A DNA stretch of 64,000 nucleotides. It comes from Achromobacter arsenitoxydans SY8. Lineage in GTDB: Bacteria > Pseudomonadota > Gammaproteobacteria > Burkholderiales > Burkholderiaceae_B. Shown piece by piece: positions 35,290 to 43,466 of this stretch. Positions within the stretch are counted from its first letter, which is position 1, and each line of letters starts with the position of its first letter. The notes below the pieces were generated by a model. It saw only the letters and a program-made list of their open reading frames with translations. It was not told the DNA's origin and ran no database searches. Location: the NCBI RefSeq assembly GCF_000236785.1, contig NZ_AGUF01000001.1:62001-126000 (forward strand), written 5' to 3'. A program made the position numbers and the translations under genes.

Positions 35290-36347
35290 CAGAGGCCCCG
35301 GGCCTTGCGCACGAAGCTCATGTTCACGCAGCGGGAATAAGGCACGGTCTTGATCTCGTCATTCGAGAACTGACGGCCGTCGCCCATGATGGCCGTCATG
35401 CGGTTGTACGCGTCCTCGGTGATGAGGTTGTCTTTGAGGAACACCGTTTCCTTGTAGACGCCCAGGGTTTTTTCGATGGCCGCGCGCGGGAACGCGCTGA
35501 GGTAGTCGTCAAAAATGACGTCGGTGATTGCCGCCGCGCTGTTGGCGGTGATGAAGTCCTGCGCCTTGACCATGGCGGTGACGAAGGCCTGCACGACCTC
35601 GGGGCGCTTCTGGATGGTGTCTTCCAGCGTCAGCGCGGCGATGCCCGGCACGTCGCCGCCCATGAACTCGTTCCACGAGCTTTCCGTGGTGGCGTCGAAG
35701 ATGGGCACGCCCCAGCCTTCCTGGCGCGCCTGTTCCATCATGGACATGGTGGCCATGCTGGCGGCCACCGAGCCGGTCTTGAGCGCGCCCAGCATGGTCG
35801 CCAGGTCGCCCAGCGGGCGGATGTCGACCTTGTCCGCCACGCCGGCCTTCTGCATCAGATACAGCGCCATCAGCCACGTGCTGGACTGCGGCTGGGTGGC
35901 GCCGACGCGCTTGCCGGCCAGGTCCTTCAGCGACTTGATCTTGCCGCTTTCGAAGTCTTCGCGGCGCACGATGACGTTTGCGTAGGTGAGCTTGCGGTCA
36001 AAGCCGAACACCAGCGCGGCGGGCTTGCCCGCGATGGTCAGTGCCGGCGCGGCGGTGGCCGCGGTGGCGCCGAACGCGATCTGGCCGGCGGCCAGCAGCT
36101 GGTTGGTGCGCGGGCCGCTCTGCGAATTCAGGTACTCGACCTCCAGGCCGCCTTCACCGAAAAATCCCTTCTTCAGCGCGACATAGCCGGCAGCGAAAAA
36201 AGGGTCGATGCTGCCCTGGCCATAGACCACCTTGCCCAGCTTGGGCTGAGCGAACGCAACGCGGCCAGGGAGCAGGCCGATGCCGGCGAAGGCGGACGCG
36301 GCGGCCAGCACGCGGCGGCGGGTGGCGAATTCGGAGCTACGGGTCAT
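35289..36347 (-). CDS. SsuA/THI5-like periplasmic substrate-binding protein
   Basis: A 352-residue receptor of the NMT1/ABC_sub_bind family. The N-terminus TRRRVLAAASAFAGIGLLPGRVAFA is a Tat-like or Sec signal. The body shows GSIDPFFAAGYVALKKGFFGEGGLEVEYL and DLAGKRVGATQPQSSTW, typical of sulfonate/pyrimidine-type receptors. The start at 36347 is chosen because the open frame to 36416 enters the topB terminator. It is the first gene of a four-gene unit with ATPase, permease and SDR. Confidence 0.9.
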   Translation of the reverse strand: MTRSSEFATRRRVLAAASAFAGIGLLPGRVAFAQPKLGKVVYGQGSIDPFFAAGYVALKKGFFGEGGLEVEYLNSQSGPRTNQLLAAGQIAFGATAATAAPALTIAGKPAALVFGFDRKLTYANVIVRREDFESGKIKSLKDLAGKRVGATQPQSSTWLMALYLMQKAGVADKVDIRPLGDLATMLGALKTGSVAASMATMSMMEQARQEGWGVPIFDATTESSWNEFMGGDVPGIAALTLEDTIQKRPEVVQAFVTAMVKAQDFITANSAAAITDVIFDDYLSAFPRAAIEKTLGVYKETVFLKDNLITEDAYNRMTAIMGDGRQFSNDEIKTVPYSRCVNMSFVRKARGL

Positions 36348-36416
36348 GTCATCCTCGGTGTGATTGGATTGCAGCTGTTTGGCGTAAACAATACCCCAGC
36401 GCCTGCAGCCCAACAA

Positions 36417-36443
36417 TGGAAAACGCCCGGTTTCCCGGGCGTT
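36417..36443 (-). terminator. Intrinsic terminator of topB
   Basis: Nine-base perfect arms (36422-36430 and 36435-36443) flank a four-base loop; on the minus strand four U residues follow. It lies 22 bases after the topB stop and separates it from the importer operon. Confidence 0.85.
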
Positions 36444-36465
36444 GAGAATTGCGGCGCGAATCAGG

Positions 36466-39102
36466 CTATGCCGCGGTCTTCTTCGGCGCGGCCTTCTTCA
36501 CAGCCTTCTTGGCGGCCGTTTTCGTGGCGGTCTTCGTGGCCGTCTTGGTTGCGGTTTTCTTTACCGCCGCCTTCTTGGCCGGCGCCTTTTTCGCGGCGGT
36601 CTTGGTAGCGGTTTTTGCCGCTGTCTTGGACGGCGCGCGGCCGGGCTTTTCCGGACGCGGCTCGAACTCGAAGCCGATCTTGCCGTCGGGCTGGCGCACC
36701 AGGAACGCCTTGAACTTGCGGTTGGTGCGGCTGGAGACGAAGCCGTCGAGCAGGTCGGTGCGGCCGTTGGTCAGCAGCTTTTCCATCTGCTCGCGCGAGA
36801 TCTCCTGCTGCAGGATGACCTTGCCCGAACGGAAATCGCAGCTCTTTTCGGGGCCGACGGACTTTTCGCAGACGTAGCTCATGCCGTGCTCGAACACGCG
36901 CGACTGGCACTTCGGGCAGGACCCCACCGGCGTGTGGCCGGAGAAGTCGACGGCTTCGTTGTCGTCCTCGTCGTTCTGGCCGAAGTCGAATTCCAGCTTG
37001 TATTCGTTGCTGATGCGCAGGATAGCCGCGAAAGGCCGGCCCATCTTGCTGATGAAGCCCTGCAGCGGACCGATCTCGCGCTTGGCCAGCAGCTCTTCGA
37101 CTTCCGGCAGTTCGAACGTGCGGCCGCCCGGATGCTTGCCGATCGAGAAGTCGCAGGCCGTGCAGGCGTAGCGGCGGTAGTTTTCCTTGACGACGGCGCC
37201 GCACTTGGGACACGGCGTCTGCAACGTGGCGTAGTCGCCCGGCACCGTGTCGCGCTCGTATTCCTTGGCGCGCTTGACGATGACCTGGGTCATCTGCGCG
37301 ATCTCGCGCATGAACGCTTCGCGTCCCAGCCCGCCCTGCTCGATCTGCTTGAGCTTGTGCTCCCATTCGCCGGTAAGTTCGGGCGAGGTCAGTTCGGTGA
37401 CGTCCAGGCCCGACAGCAGGGTCATGAGCTGGCGCGCCTTGGCGGTGGGAACCAGGTCGCGCCCTTCGCGGCGCAGGTAGACCTCGTTGAGCAGGCCTTC
37501 GATGATGGCCGCGCGCGTGGCCGGGGTGCCCAGGCCGCGCTCGGACATGGCTTCGCGCAGTTCTTCGTCGTCCACCAGCTTGCCGGCGCCTTCCATGGCC
37601 GACAGCAGCGTGCCTTCGTTGAAGCGCGCAGGCGGCTTGGTCGACAGGCCGACGGCTTCCACGTCCTCGGTGCGCACGGTTTCGCCGTCCGCCACGGGCA
37701 CCAGGTTGGCGTCCTCGCCCTGCGCTTCCTTGCCGTACACGGCCAGCCAGCCCGGGGCGACCAGCACCTTGCCGTCGGTGCGGAAGCGATGTCCCTGCAC
37801 TTCGGTCATGCGCGTGGTGACGCGGTATTCGGCGGGCGGGAAGAACACCGCCAAAAAGCGCTTGAGCACCAGGTCGTAGAGCTTGGCCTCGGCTTCGCTG
37901 AGGTCGTGCGGGATCTGCAGCGTGGGGATGATGGCAAAGTGATCCGACACCTTCTTGTTGTCGAAGATGCGGCGGTTCGGCTTGACCCACTGTTGGCTGA
38001 CGACGGTTTCCGCGTGGCGCGACAGGCCGCCCACGGCGTTGGAGCCGCCCTTGGCCAGCGCCCGCATGGTTTCCTGGACCGTGCCGATGTAGTCCTCGGG
38101 CAGATAGCGGGAATCGGTACGCGGGTAGGTCAGCGCCTTGTGGCGTTCGTACAGGGTCTGCGCCAGCGCCAGCGTGGTCTTGGCGGAAAAGCCGAAGCGG
38201 CCGTTGGCTTCGCGCTGCAGGGACGTCAGGTCGTACAGGGCCGGCGACATCTGGGTCGACGGCTTGGATTCCTCGGTGACGCTGCCGGGCTGTTCGCGGC
38301 AGGCGGCCACCACGCTTTGCGCGGCGGCTGCCGACCACAGGCGGGATTCGCGTTTTTCAGGGTCGCGGTCGTCTTTCTTGAATTGGGGGTCGATCCAGCG
38401 GCCTTCATAGAGGCCGGCGGCCGCGACGAAGGTGGCGCGGACTTCCCAGTAGTCGCGCGGCACGAAGCGGCGGATGCGCTCTTCGCGCTCGGCCACAATG
38501 GCCAGCGTGGGCGTCTGCACCCGGCCGACAGGCGTCTTGAAGAAGCCGCCGTCCTTGCTGTTGAAGGCGGTCATGGCGCGCGTGCCGTTGATGCCCACCA
38601 GCCAGTCGGCCTCGGCGCGCGACCGCGCGGCCGCTTCCAGCGGCTTCATCTGGGTGTCGTCGCGCAGGTTGGCGAACGCTTCGCGGATGGCCGCCTGCGT
38701 CATGGACTGCAGCCACAGGCGCTGGATGGGCTTCTTCACGCCGGCGTACTGAATGATGTAGCGGAAGATCAGTTCGCCTTCGCGCCCCGCGTCACAGGCG
38801 TTGATGATGGCGTCCACGTCCTTGCGCTTGGCCAGTCGGACCAGCAGCTTAAGGCGTTCGGCGGACTTCTTGTCGGTAGGGCCCAGTTCGAATTCCGGCG
38901 GAATCACGGGCAGGTGCGTAAAGCTCCACTTCCCCTTGACCGGATCGTTGGGTGCGACCAAGCTGAGCAAATGGCCGATGCTGGAAGCGAGCACGTAACG
39001 TTCGCTTTCAAAATAGTCGCCCTCGCGCGCGAAGCCTCCCAAGGCGCGTGATATATCAAGGGCCACCGAGGGCTTCTCGGCAATAATCAGCGTTTTATTC
39101 AT
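36466..39102 (-). CDS. topB: DNA topoisomerase III
   Basis: A type IA topoisomerase of 878 residues that decatenates and relaxes DNA. The Toprim domain starts at KTLIIAEKPSVALDISRALGG. The active-site Tyr333 lies in YPRTDSRYLPE, and PVGRVQTPTLAIV is the family motif. Two zinc-ribbon-like segments follow (CPKCGAVV ... CTACDFSIG and CPKCQSRVF ... CEKSVGPEKSCDF). The last ~55 residues are an almost pure Lys/Ala/Thr tail of AAKTATKT-type repeats, resembling a histone-H1-like DNA-binding tail. The ATG at 39102 begins MNKTLIIAEK; the longer open frame upstream lacks similarity. Confidence 0.96.
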   Translation of the reverse strand: MNKTLIIAEKPSVALDISRALGGFAREGDYFESERYVLASSIGHLLSLVAPNDPVKGKWSFTHLPVIPPEFELGPTDKKSAERLKLLVRLAKRKDVDAIINACDAGREGELIFRYIIQYAGVKKPIQRLWLQSMTQAAIREAFANLRDDTQMKPLEAAARSRAEADWLVGINGTRAMTAFNSKDGGFFKTPVGRVQTPTLAIVAEREERIRRFVPRDYWEVRATFVAAAGLYEGRWIDPQFKKDDRDPEKRESRLWSAAAAQSVVAACREQPGSVTEESKPSTQMSPALYDLTSLQREANGRFGFSAKTTLALAQTLYERHKALTYPRTDSRYLPEDYIGTVQETMRALAKGGSNAVGGLSRHAETVVSQQWVKPNRRIFDNKKVSDHFAIIPTLQIPHDLSEAEAKLYDLVLKRFLAVFFPPAEYRVTTRMTEVQGHRFRTDGKVLVAPGWLAVYGKEAQGEDANLVPVADGETVRTEDVEAVGLSTKPPARFNEGTLLSAMEGAGKLVDDEELREAMSERGLGTPATRAAIIEGLLNEVYLRREGRDLVPTAKARQLMTLLSGLDVTELTSPELTGEWEHKLKQIEQGGLGREAFMREIAQMTQVIVKRAKEYERDTVPGDYATLQTPCPKCGAVVKENYRRYACTACDFSIGKHPGGRTFELPEVEELLAKREIGPLQGFISKMGRPFAAILRISNEYKLEFDFGQNDEDDNEAVDFSGHTPVGSCPKCQSRVFEHGMSYVCEKSVGPEKSCDFRSGKVILQQEISREQMEKLLTNGRTDLLDGFVSSRTNRKFKAFLVRQPDGKIGFEFEPRPEKPGRAPSKTAAKTATKTAAKKAPAKKAAVKKTATKTATKTATKTAAKKAVKKAAPKKTAA

Positions 39103-39164
39103 GTGTATCCAGTGGCGGTAGTCCCGCCTTAGTAGCGCGGATAATAAGATCGGAGATTCGCCAG

Positions 39165-41792
39165 ATGCAAGTCGGCACTGAAAGACAAGCGGGATCCGAA
39201 CTGCACGCCTGGCGTCAATTTTTGGCGCGAAGCACCCTGTGGCTAGGCGTTTTGCTGCTGGGCAGCGCCGCCGTCTGCTGGGTCGCCGCCAACTGGCAAG
39301 ACATGACAAAAATGCAGCGCTTCGCTGGCGCGGAAGGGCTTTTGGCCATCTGTGCGCTGGCCGCCGCATGGGCCGGACTGCGTCTGCGGGACCGTCCCGG
39401 GGTGCGGCGCAGCATCCCCGGCGCGCTGCTGGCGCTGGCCGGCATCCTGCTGGGCGCCCTGCTCGCGCTGCTAGGCCAAACTTACCAGACCGGCGCCGAT
39501 ACCTGGGAATTGTTCGCCTGGTGGGCGCTGTTGCTGCTGCCCTGGGCGCTGGCCGCGGGCAGCCAGGCCGTGTGGCTGCTTTGGGCGCTGGTCCTGAACC
39601 TTGCCGCCGCGCTGTGGCTGGGCGAACGCGTGTTCAGCTGGATGATGATTTTCGGCGGTCCGGGTGTGCCCAGCCTGTTCATGGCGGCTCTGAACCTGCT
39701 TCTGCTGCTGGGCTGGGAGCTGGCCGCGCGGCGCTGGCGGGCCAGCACGGTCTTTGGCCCGCGCATCCTGGCGGCGATCGCGATCAGCGTGCTGGTGCTG
39801 GCCCTGATGTTCGGCGACTTCATCCTGCGCGGACTGGGCACCTACAACGGCATCGCCTGGGTGGCCGCCACCCTGGGCCTGGGTTTTTATTATCAGCGGG
39901 GCCGGCGCGACCTGGTCATCCTGGCCATGCTCGCCGCCGGTGTCATCTGCGTGTCGCTGCGGGTGGTGGGCGAATGGCTGTGGCGGCTGGAGCCCGGCGT
40001 CTGGGCCGCGCTGCCCTTGGCCGCGCTGCTCATGGCCGAGGCGGTCCTGGCGGCGCGCTGGCTGCGCGGCCTGGGCGATGAAGCCTCGCCCGTCGCGCTG
40101 CCGGCCGACGCCGAACCGGCCGGCGCGTCGGCCGGCAATGCGGTCGATCCTGCGGATTCCGGCGCGCCGGTGGCGCAACTGGCGCCCGCCGGAGTGCCGC
40201 GGGCTGAACCGCCCTGGTACGTGCAGTGCCTGCTGGGCCTGAGCGCCTGGCTGGCGACGCTGCTGCTGCTGGTGTTCGTGGCGTTTTCGGGGTTCATCAC
40301 GTCTGAAGGCGGCGCGCTGGTGGCCGGGCTGGTGCTCTGCGCGGCCGGCGTGGCGGTGCTGCGCAGCGACGCGGGCCCCTTCTGGCGGCAATGCGGAACG
40401 GCCATGGCGTTCGCCGGGCAGATCCTCATCATCTTCGGCCTGTCCAGTTCCACCTCGTTCGCCAGCGCCAGCTTCTTCGTGCTGCTGATGGCGGCCGTGG
40501 TCTACGCGCTGGGGCCCGACGCGATCCTGCGCTTTCTCAGCGGCCTCCTGATCGCCCTGGCGGGTGCGGCCCTGATCTGGCGGGGGCTGTCCCCCGACCT
40601 CATGCAGGACGACCTGATGGACGCCTGGATGCGTTTCGACGCGACGCGCGCCACGTTCCTGTGGCTGCCCATCGGCGTCATCGGCGCCTGGGCTACCGCC
40701 GTCATCATCACTGTTAGCCATCGCGTGGGCGCCCGGCGCGGACACGCGCTGCAGCCGCTCGCCTGGGCGTTCCTGTTGTCCGTCCAGGGCATGGTGTGGC
40801 TGGCCAGCGGCATTTCCGCGACGCAGTTGCCCGCCATCTGGCAGCTTACGCCGCACACCACCATCCTGATCGTGGCTGGCGCGCTGCTGCCGGCGGCGGC
40901 GGCGCTGGCCGTGCTGTGGCCGCGCCGCCACGTGCTGACGGGTGGCGTGACCTGGGGCGTGCCGATCGGCCTGCTGCTGCTGTCGCTGTTCTGGCTGCCC
41001 AGCCCGGGGGTGGCGTTTGCGCTGGCGTGGCTGCTGCTGGGCTTCGGGCTGAACCAGTCGCGCATCATGGTTTTCGGCGTCGCCAGCCTGCTGGCCTATC
41101 TGGGCGTCTATTACTACCAGCTGGAGCTGCCGCTCCTGCAGAAGGCGCTTTGGCTGGGCGGCGCCGCGCTGCTGCTCTTCGTGCTGCGGGCCGCGGTGTG
41201 GCTGGTGCCGCGCCTGATGCGCACGCAGCCGCCGGCCAAGCCGCGCGTGATGCCGCCGGTGTCCAGCGCCCTGCGCTGGCGCACGCTGGCGATCCTGGGC
41301 GGGCTGGCGCTGGTCCTGGTGGTGGCCAACGGCGGCATCTGGCAACGCGAGAAGCTGCTGGCTTCCGGCAAGGTCGTCATCCTGGAACTGGCGCCGGTGG
41401 ATCCCCGATCGCTCATGCAAGGCGACTACATGGCCCTGAACTTCGCGGCGGGCCGCGAAGTGACGCGCCTGCGCCTGGGCGGCGGGAATGCGGCCGAACA
41501 GGAATCCGTCATGGGCTATGAGCCCGACGGCTACGTGCTGCTGGCGCCGGACGCGCGCGGGGTGGCGCAGCCCTTGCGCATCCAGCCCGAGGTCCATCCG
41601 CACGCAGAAGGCGAAGTGCCGCTGCGATACCGCGTCCGCGACAACGGCGTGCGCATCGTCACCAATGCCTATTTCTTCCCCGAGGGCCAGGCAGAGCGCT
41701 ACCAGGTCGCGAAGTACGGCGAACTGCGCGTGGCGGAAAACGGCGAGGCGCTGCTTGTCAGGATGCTGGGCGCCAATCTGGAGCCCCTATAG
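39165..41792 (+). CDS. Large DUF2157/DUF4401-type membrane protein with GDYxxLxY-like motif
   Basis: An 875-residue polytopic protein with roughly 20 hydrophobic helices. The N-terminal part (FLARSTLWLGVLLLGSAAVCWVAANW) fits DUF2157 and the middle resembles DUF4401. The C-terminal domain carries SLMQGDYMALNFA, a GDYxxLxY variant with Phe in place of the last Tyr. In other genomes DUF2157 and GDYxxLxY are often two adjacent genes; here they are one chain. The function is unknown. It is divergent from topB by 62 bases. Confidence 0.85.
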   Translation: MQVGTERQAGSELHAWRQFLARSTLWLGVLLLGSAAVCWVAANWQDMTKMQRFAGAEGLLAICALAAAWAGLRLRDRPGVRRSIPGALLALAGILLGALLALLGQTYQTGADTWELFAWWALLLLPWALAAGSQAVWLLWALVLNLAAALWLGERVFSWMMIFGGPGVPSLFMAALNLLLLLGWELAARRWRASTVFGPRILAAIAISVLVLALMFGDFILRGLGTYNGIAWVAATLGLGFYYQRGRRDLVILAMLAAGVICVSLRVVGEWLWRLEPGVWAALPLAALLMAEAVLAARWLRGLGDEASPVALPADAEPAGASAGNAVDPADSGAPVAQLAPAGVPRAEPPWYVQCLLGLSAWLATLLLLVFVAFSGFITSEGGALVAGLVLCAAGVAVLRSDAGPFWRQCGTAMAFAGQILIIFGLSSSTSFASASFFVLLMAAVVYALGPDAILRFLSGLLIALAGAALIWRGLSPDLMQDDLMDAWMRFDATRATFLWLPIGVIGAWATAVIITVSHRVGARRGHALQPLAWAFLLSVQGMVWLASGISATQLPAIWQLTPHTTILIVAGALLPAAAALAVLWPRRHVLTGGVTWGVPIGLLLLSLFWLPSPGVAFALAWLLLGFGLNQSRIMVFGVASLLAYLGVYYYQLELPLLQKALWLGGAALLLFVLRAAVWLVPRLMRTQPPAKPRVMPPVSSALRWRTLAILGGLALVLVVANGGIWQREKLLASGKVVILELAPVDPRSLMQGDYMALNFAAGREVTRLRLGGGNAAEQESVMGYEPDGYVLLAPDARGVAQPLRIQPEVHPHAEGEVPLRYRVRDNGVRIVTNAYFFPEGQAERYQVAKYGELRVAENGEALLVRMLGANLEPL

Positions 41793-41804
41793 GGAAACGC
41801 GCAG

Positions 41805-42683
41805 TCAGCGGGGAAACCTGGCGGCCCATCGCGAGGTCGCCTCGCTCAGGAACGGCGCAATGCCGTCGGCGGATAAAGGCGTGAACCCCAAAGCGCTCCA
41901 GGCGGCCTCCAGAGCCTGCAGGGGCGCGCCGGTGTCGATGGGCGGGGCGCCGTTCTGCTTGGACAGTTTGAGGCCGCTGGCGGGGTCCAGGATCAGCGGC
42001 ACGTGCATGTAGCGCAGGTCGGGCAGGCCTAGCAGTCGGCCCAGTACCCGCTGGCGGGCCGTCGAACTGAGCAGGTCCGCGCCCCGCACCACGTCCGTTA
42101 CGCCCTGCGCCGCGTCGTCCACGACCACGGCCAGCTGATAGGCCCACAGCCCATCCGCCCGCCTCAGCGCAAAATCGCCCACCGCCTGCGCCACATCCTG
42201 CTCCTGGGGGCCCAGCCAGCGGTCTTCGAATCGTTCCACGCCGTCCGGCACGCGCAGGCGCCAGGCCCGCGCCTGGCGGCCTTCCGGCAGGCCGTGGCGG
42301 CAGGTGCCGGGATAAGGCCTTTCGCCGTCGGCGCCGGGCGCGGTCTGGCCGCGCAGCGCGGAATCGGCGATTTCCCGGCGCGTACAGCCGCAGCCATAGA
42401 TCAGGCCCTGCGCGGCAAGCGAGTCGAACGCGGCCTGGTAGGCGTCGCCACGCCGGGACTGCCAGATGATGTCGCCGTCCCATAGCAGGCCCAGCGCCTG
42501 CAGCTGTCCCATGATGACCTGCGCCGCGCCGGGCACTGTCCGCGGCGTGTCCACGTCTTCAATGCGCAGCAGCCAGCGTCCGCCCTGCGCGCGCGCGTCT
42601 AGCCAGCTTGCCAGGGCGGTCGCAAGCGAGCCCGCATGCAGCGGGCCGCTGGGACTGGGGGCGAAGCGGCCGACGTAATTCAA
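41805..42683 (-). CDS. gluQ: Glutamyl-Q tRNA(Asp) synthetase
   Basis: A truncated GluRS-like enzyme of 292 residues that adds glutamate to queuosine at the tRNA-Asp wobble base. [15 protein letters not shown] holds the HIGH-like motif and LKLSKQNGA the KMSKS-like motif. The zinc site is CGCTRRE ... YPGTCRH. There is no anticodon-binding domain. The start codon appears to be TTG (42683), since no in-frame ATG or GTG precedes the conserved NYVGRFAPS. It is convergent with the DUF2157 gene. Confidence 0.94.
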   Translation of the reverse strand: MNYVGRFAPSPSGPLHAGSLATALASWLDARAQGGRWLLRIEDVDTPRTVPGAAQVIMGQLQALGLLWDGDIIWQSRRGDAYQAAFDSLAAQGLIYGCGCTRREIADSALRGQTAPGADGERPYPGTCRHGLPEGRQARAWRLRVPDGVERFEDRWLGPQEQDVAQAVGDFALRRADGLWAYQLAVVVDDAAQGVTDVVRGADLLSSTARQRVLGRLLGLPDLRYMHVPLILDPASGLKLSKQNGAPPIDTGAPLQALEAAWSALGFTPLSADGIAPFLSEATSRWAARFPR

Positions 42684-42703
42684 GGGATGGCGTGGAAAAC
42701 TAA

Positions 42704-42722
42704 GCCCGCGCGTTGCGCGGGC
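42704..42722 (-). terminator. Hairpin between smg and gluQ
   Basis: Perfect 8-bp arms (42704-42711, 42715-42722) with a GTT/AAC loop. On the minus strand it is followed by TTAGTTTT, a weak U-run. It probably attenuates transcription from smg into gluQ. Confidence 0.5.
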
Positions 42723-42755
42723 ATGGAGGTGGATGCCTGAACGGAAGGCGTGCGT

Positions 42756-43214
42756 TTAATGCAGCAGGCGCGCGCCGTCTTCGTCGAGCAGCTCTTCAAG
42801 CACCAGATTGTCGATCTCGGCTTCCTGGCTCCAGAGCACCATGAGGGCGATGATCTTGATCTTGGAGAGCGGCACGGGCGTTTCCGGCGACGCCAGGCCC
42901 CGGTCGATGACGATTTCGCGCAGGGGCGCGGGCAGCACGCCGGCCGATTCCAGGAAGGCGATGAAGCCGATGGACTCGCTGCCGAGCTGCTGGTATTCGT
43001 TGTCGGTGTAGATCCGGGTGCCGGACGAGGGAGCCTGGGCAAGGTCGACGCACCGTTCGGTGGTTTCAGCCAGCCCGTACAGCCAGCCTAGCGCGTCGTC
43101 GATGTCTTCGTGCTCGAAACCGGCGGCGGCAAGCCGCTTGGCGAGCACATCGGCAGCAGGACAGGCCTGAGGCGTGTAGTAATTCTCGAACAGATAAACC
43201 AGGATATCGAACAT
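42756..43214 (-). CDS. smg: Smg / DUF494 family protein
   Basis: A 152-residue protein that begins MFDILVYLFENYYTPQACP, the hallmark of Smg/DUF494. The rest (LGWLYGLAETTERC, YTDNEYQQLGSESIGFIAFLESAGVL, ALMVLWSQEAEIDNLVLEELL) matches over the full length. In many proteobacteria smg is beside dprA and topB; here topB and gluQ are near but no dprA precedes it. The molecular role is not known. The start is the ATG at 43214; upstream frames have no support. Confidence 0.93.
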   Translation of the reverse strand: MFDILVYLFENYYTPQACPAADVLAKRLAAAGFEHEDIDDALGWLYGLAETTERCVDLAQAPSSGTRIYTDNEYQQLGSESIGFIAFLESAGVLPAPLREIVIDRGLASPETPVPLSKIKIIALMVLWSQEAEIDNLVLEELLDEDGARLLH

Positions 43215-43281
43215 ATGGCGCAGTTTTGTGCCTGTTTGCACAGTCGGCCCGCATATCGGCAGACCAGCAAACATGAATTTT

Positions 43282-43310
43282 ACTTTACGCTGATTTATTT
43301 TGCCGGGCAA
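43282..43310 (-). promoter_or_regulatory. Candidate sigma-70 promoter of smg
   Basis: On the minus strand TTGCCC (43310-43305), a 17-base spacer and TAAAGT (43287-43282) give four of six matches at each hexamer. It is placed 68 bases before the smg ATG in an AT-rich stretch. Confidence 0.5.
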
Positions 43311-43404
43311 CCGGCCAATGGGGGGAATGTTGTATGACGTCACCTGGCGGCAACAGGCGTCCATTTCCGCCCGAAATGCTGACAAAATGCATGGTTCAGG
43401 AAAC

Positions 43405-43438
43405 AGGGGCGGGCCTTGCAGGCTCCGCCCCTATTTTT
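43405..43438 (+). terminator. Plus-oriented intrinsic terminator without an upstream gene
   Basis: AGGGGCGG (43405-43412) pairs with CCGCCCCT (43425-43432); the interior GCCT-TGC-AGGC extends the stem with one bulged T. On the plus strand it is followed by ATTTTT (43433-43438). On the minus strand, the direction of the TRAP gene ending at 43467, the following bases are GTTTCC. It may be bidirectional, or it may end a small plus-strand RNA from the 43215-43400 gap. I see no protein gene in that gap. Confidence 0.6.
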
Positions 43439-43466
43439 GTCCCGCGATGCTGTGCGGCCCGGGCCG

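Noticed and set aside
36442-39051. 869-codon plus-strand open frame opposite topB
   Set aside because: It is antisense to an intact topoisomerase III, low-complexity and without family motifs.
39471-41603. 710-codon minus-strand open frame opposite the DUF2157 gene
   Set aside because: Arg/Gln/His-rich antisense shadow of a membrane-protein gene.
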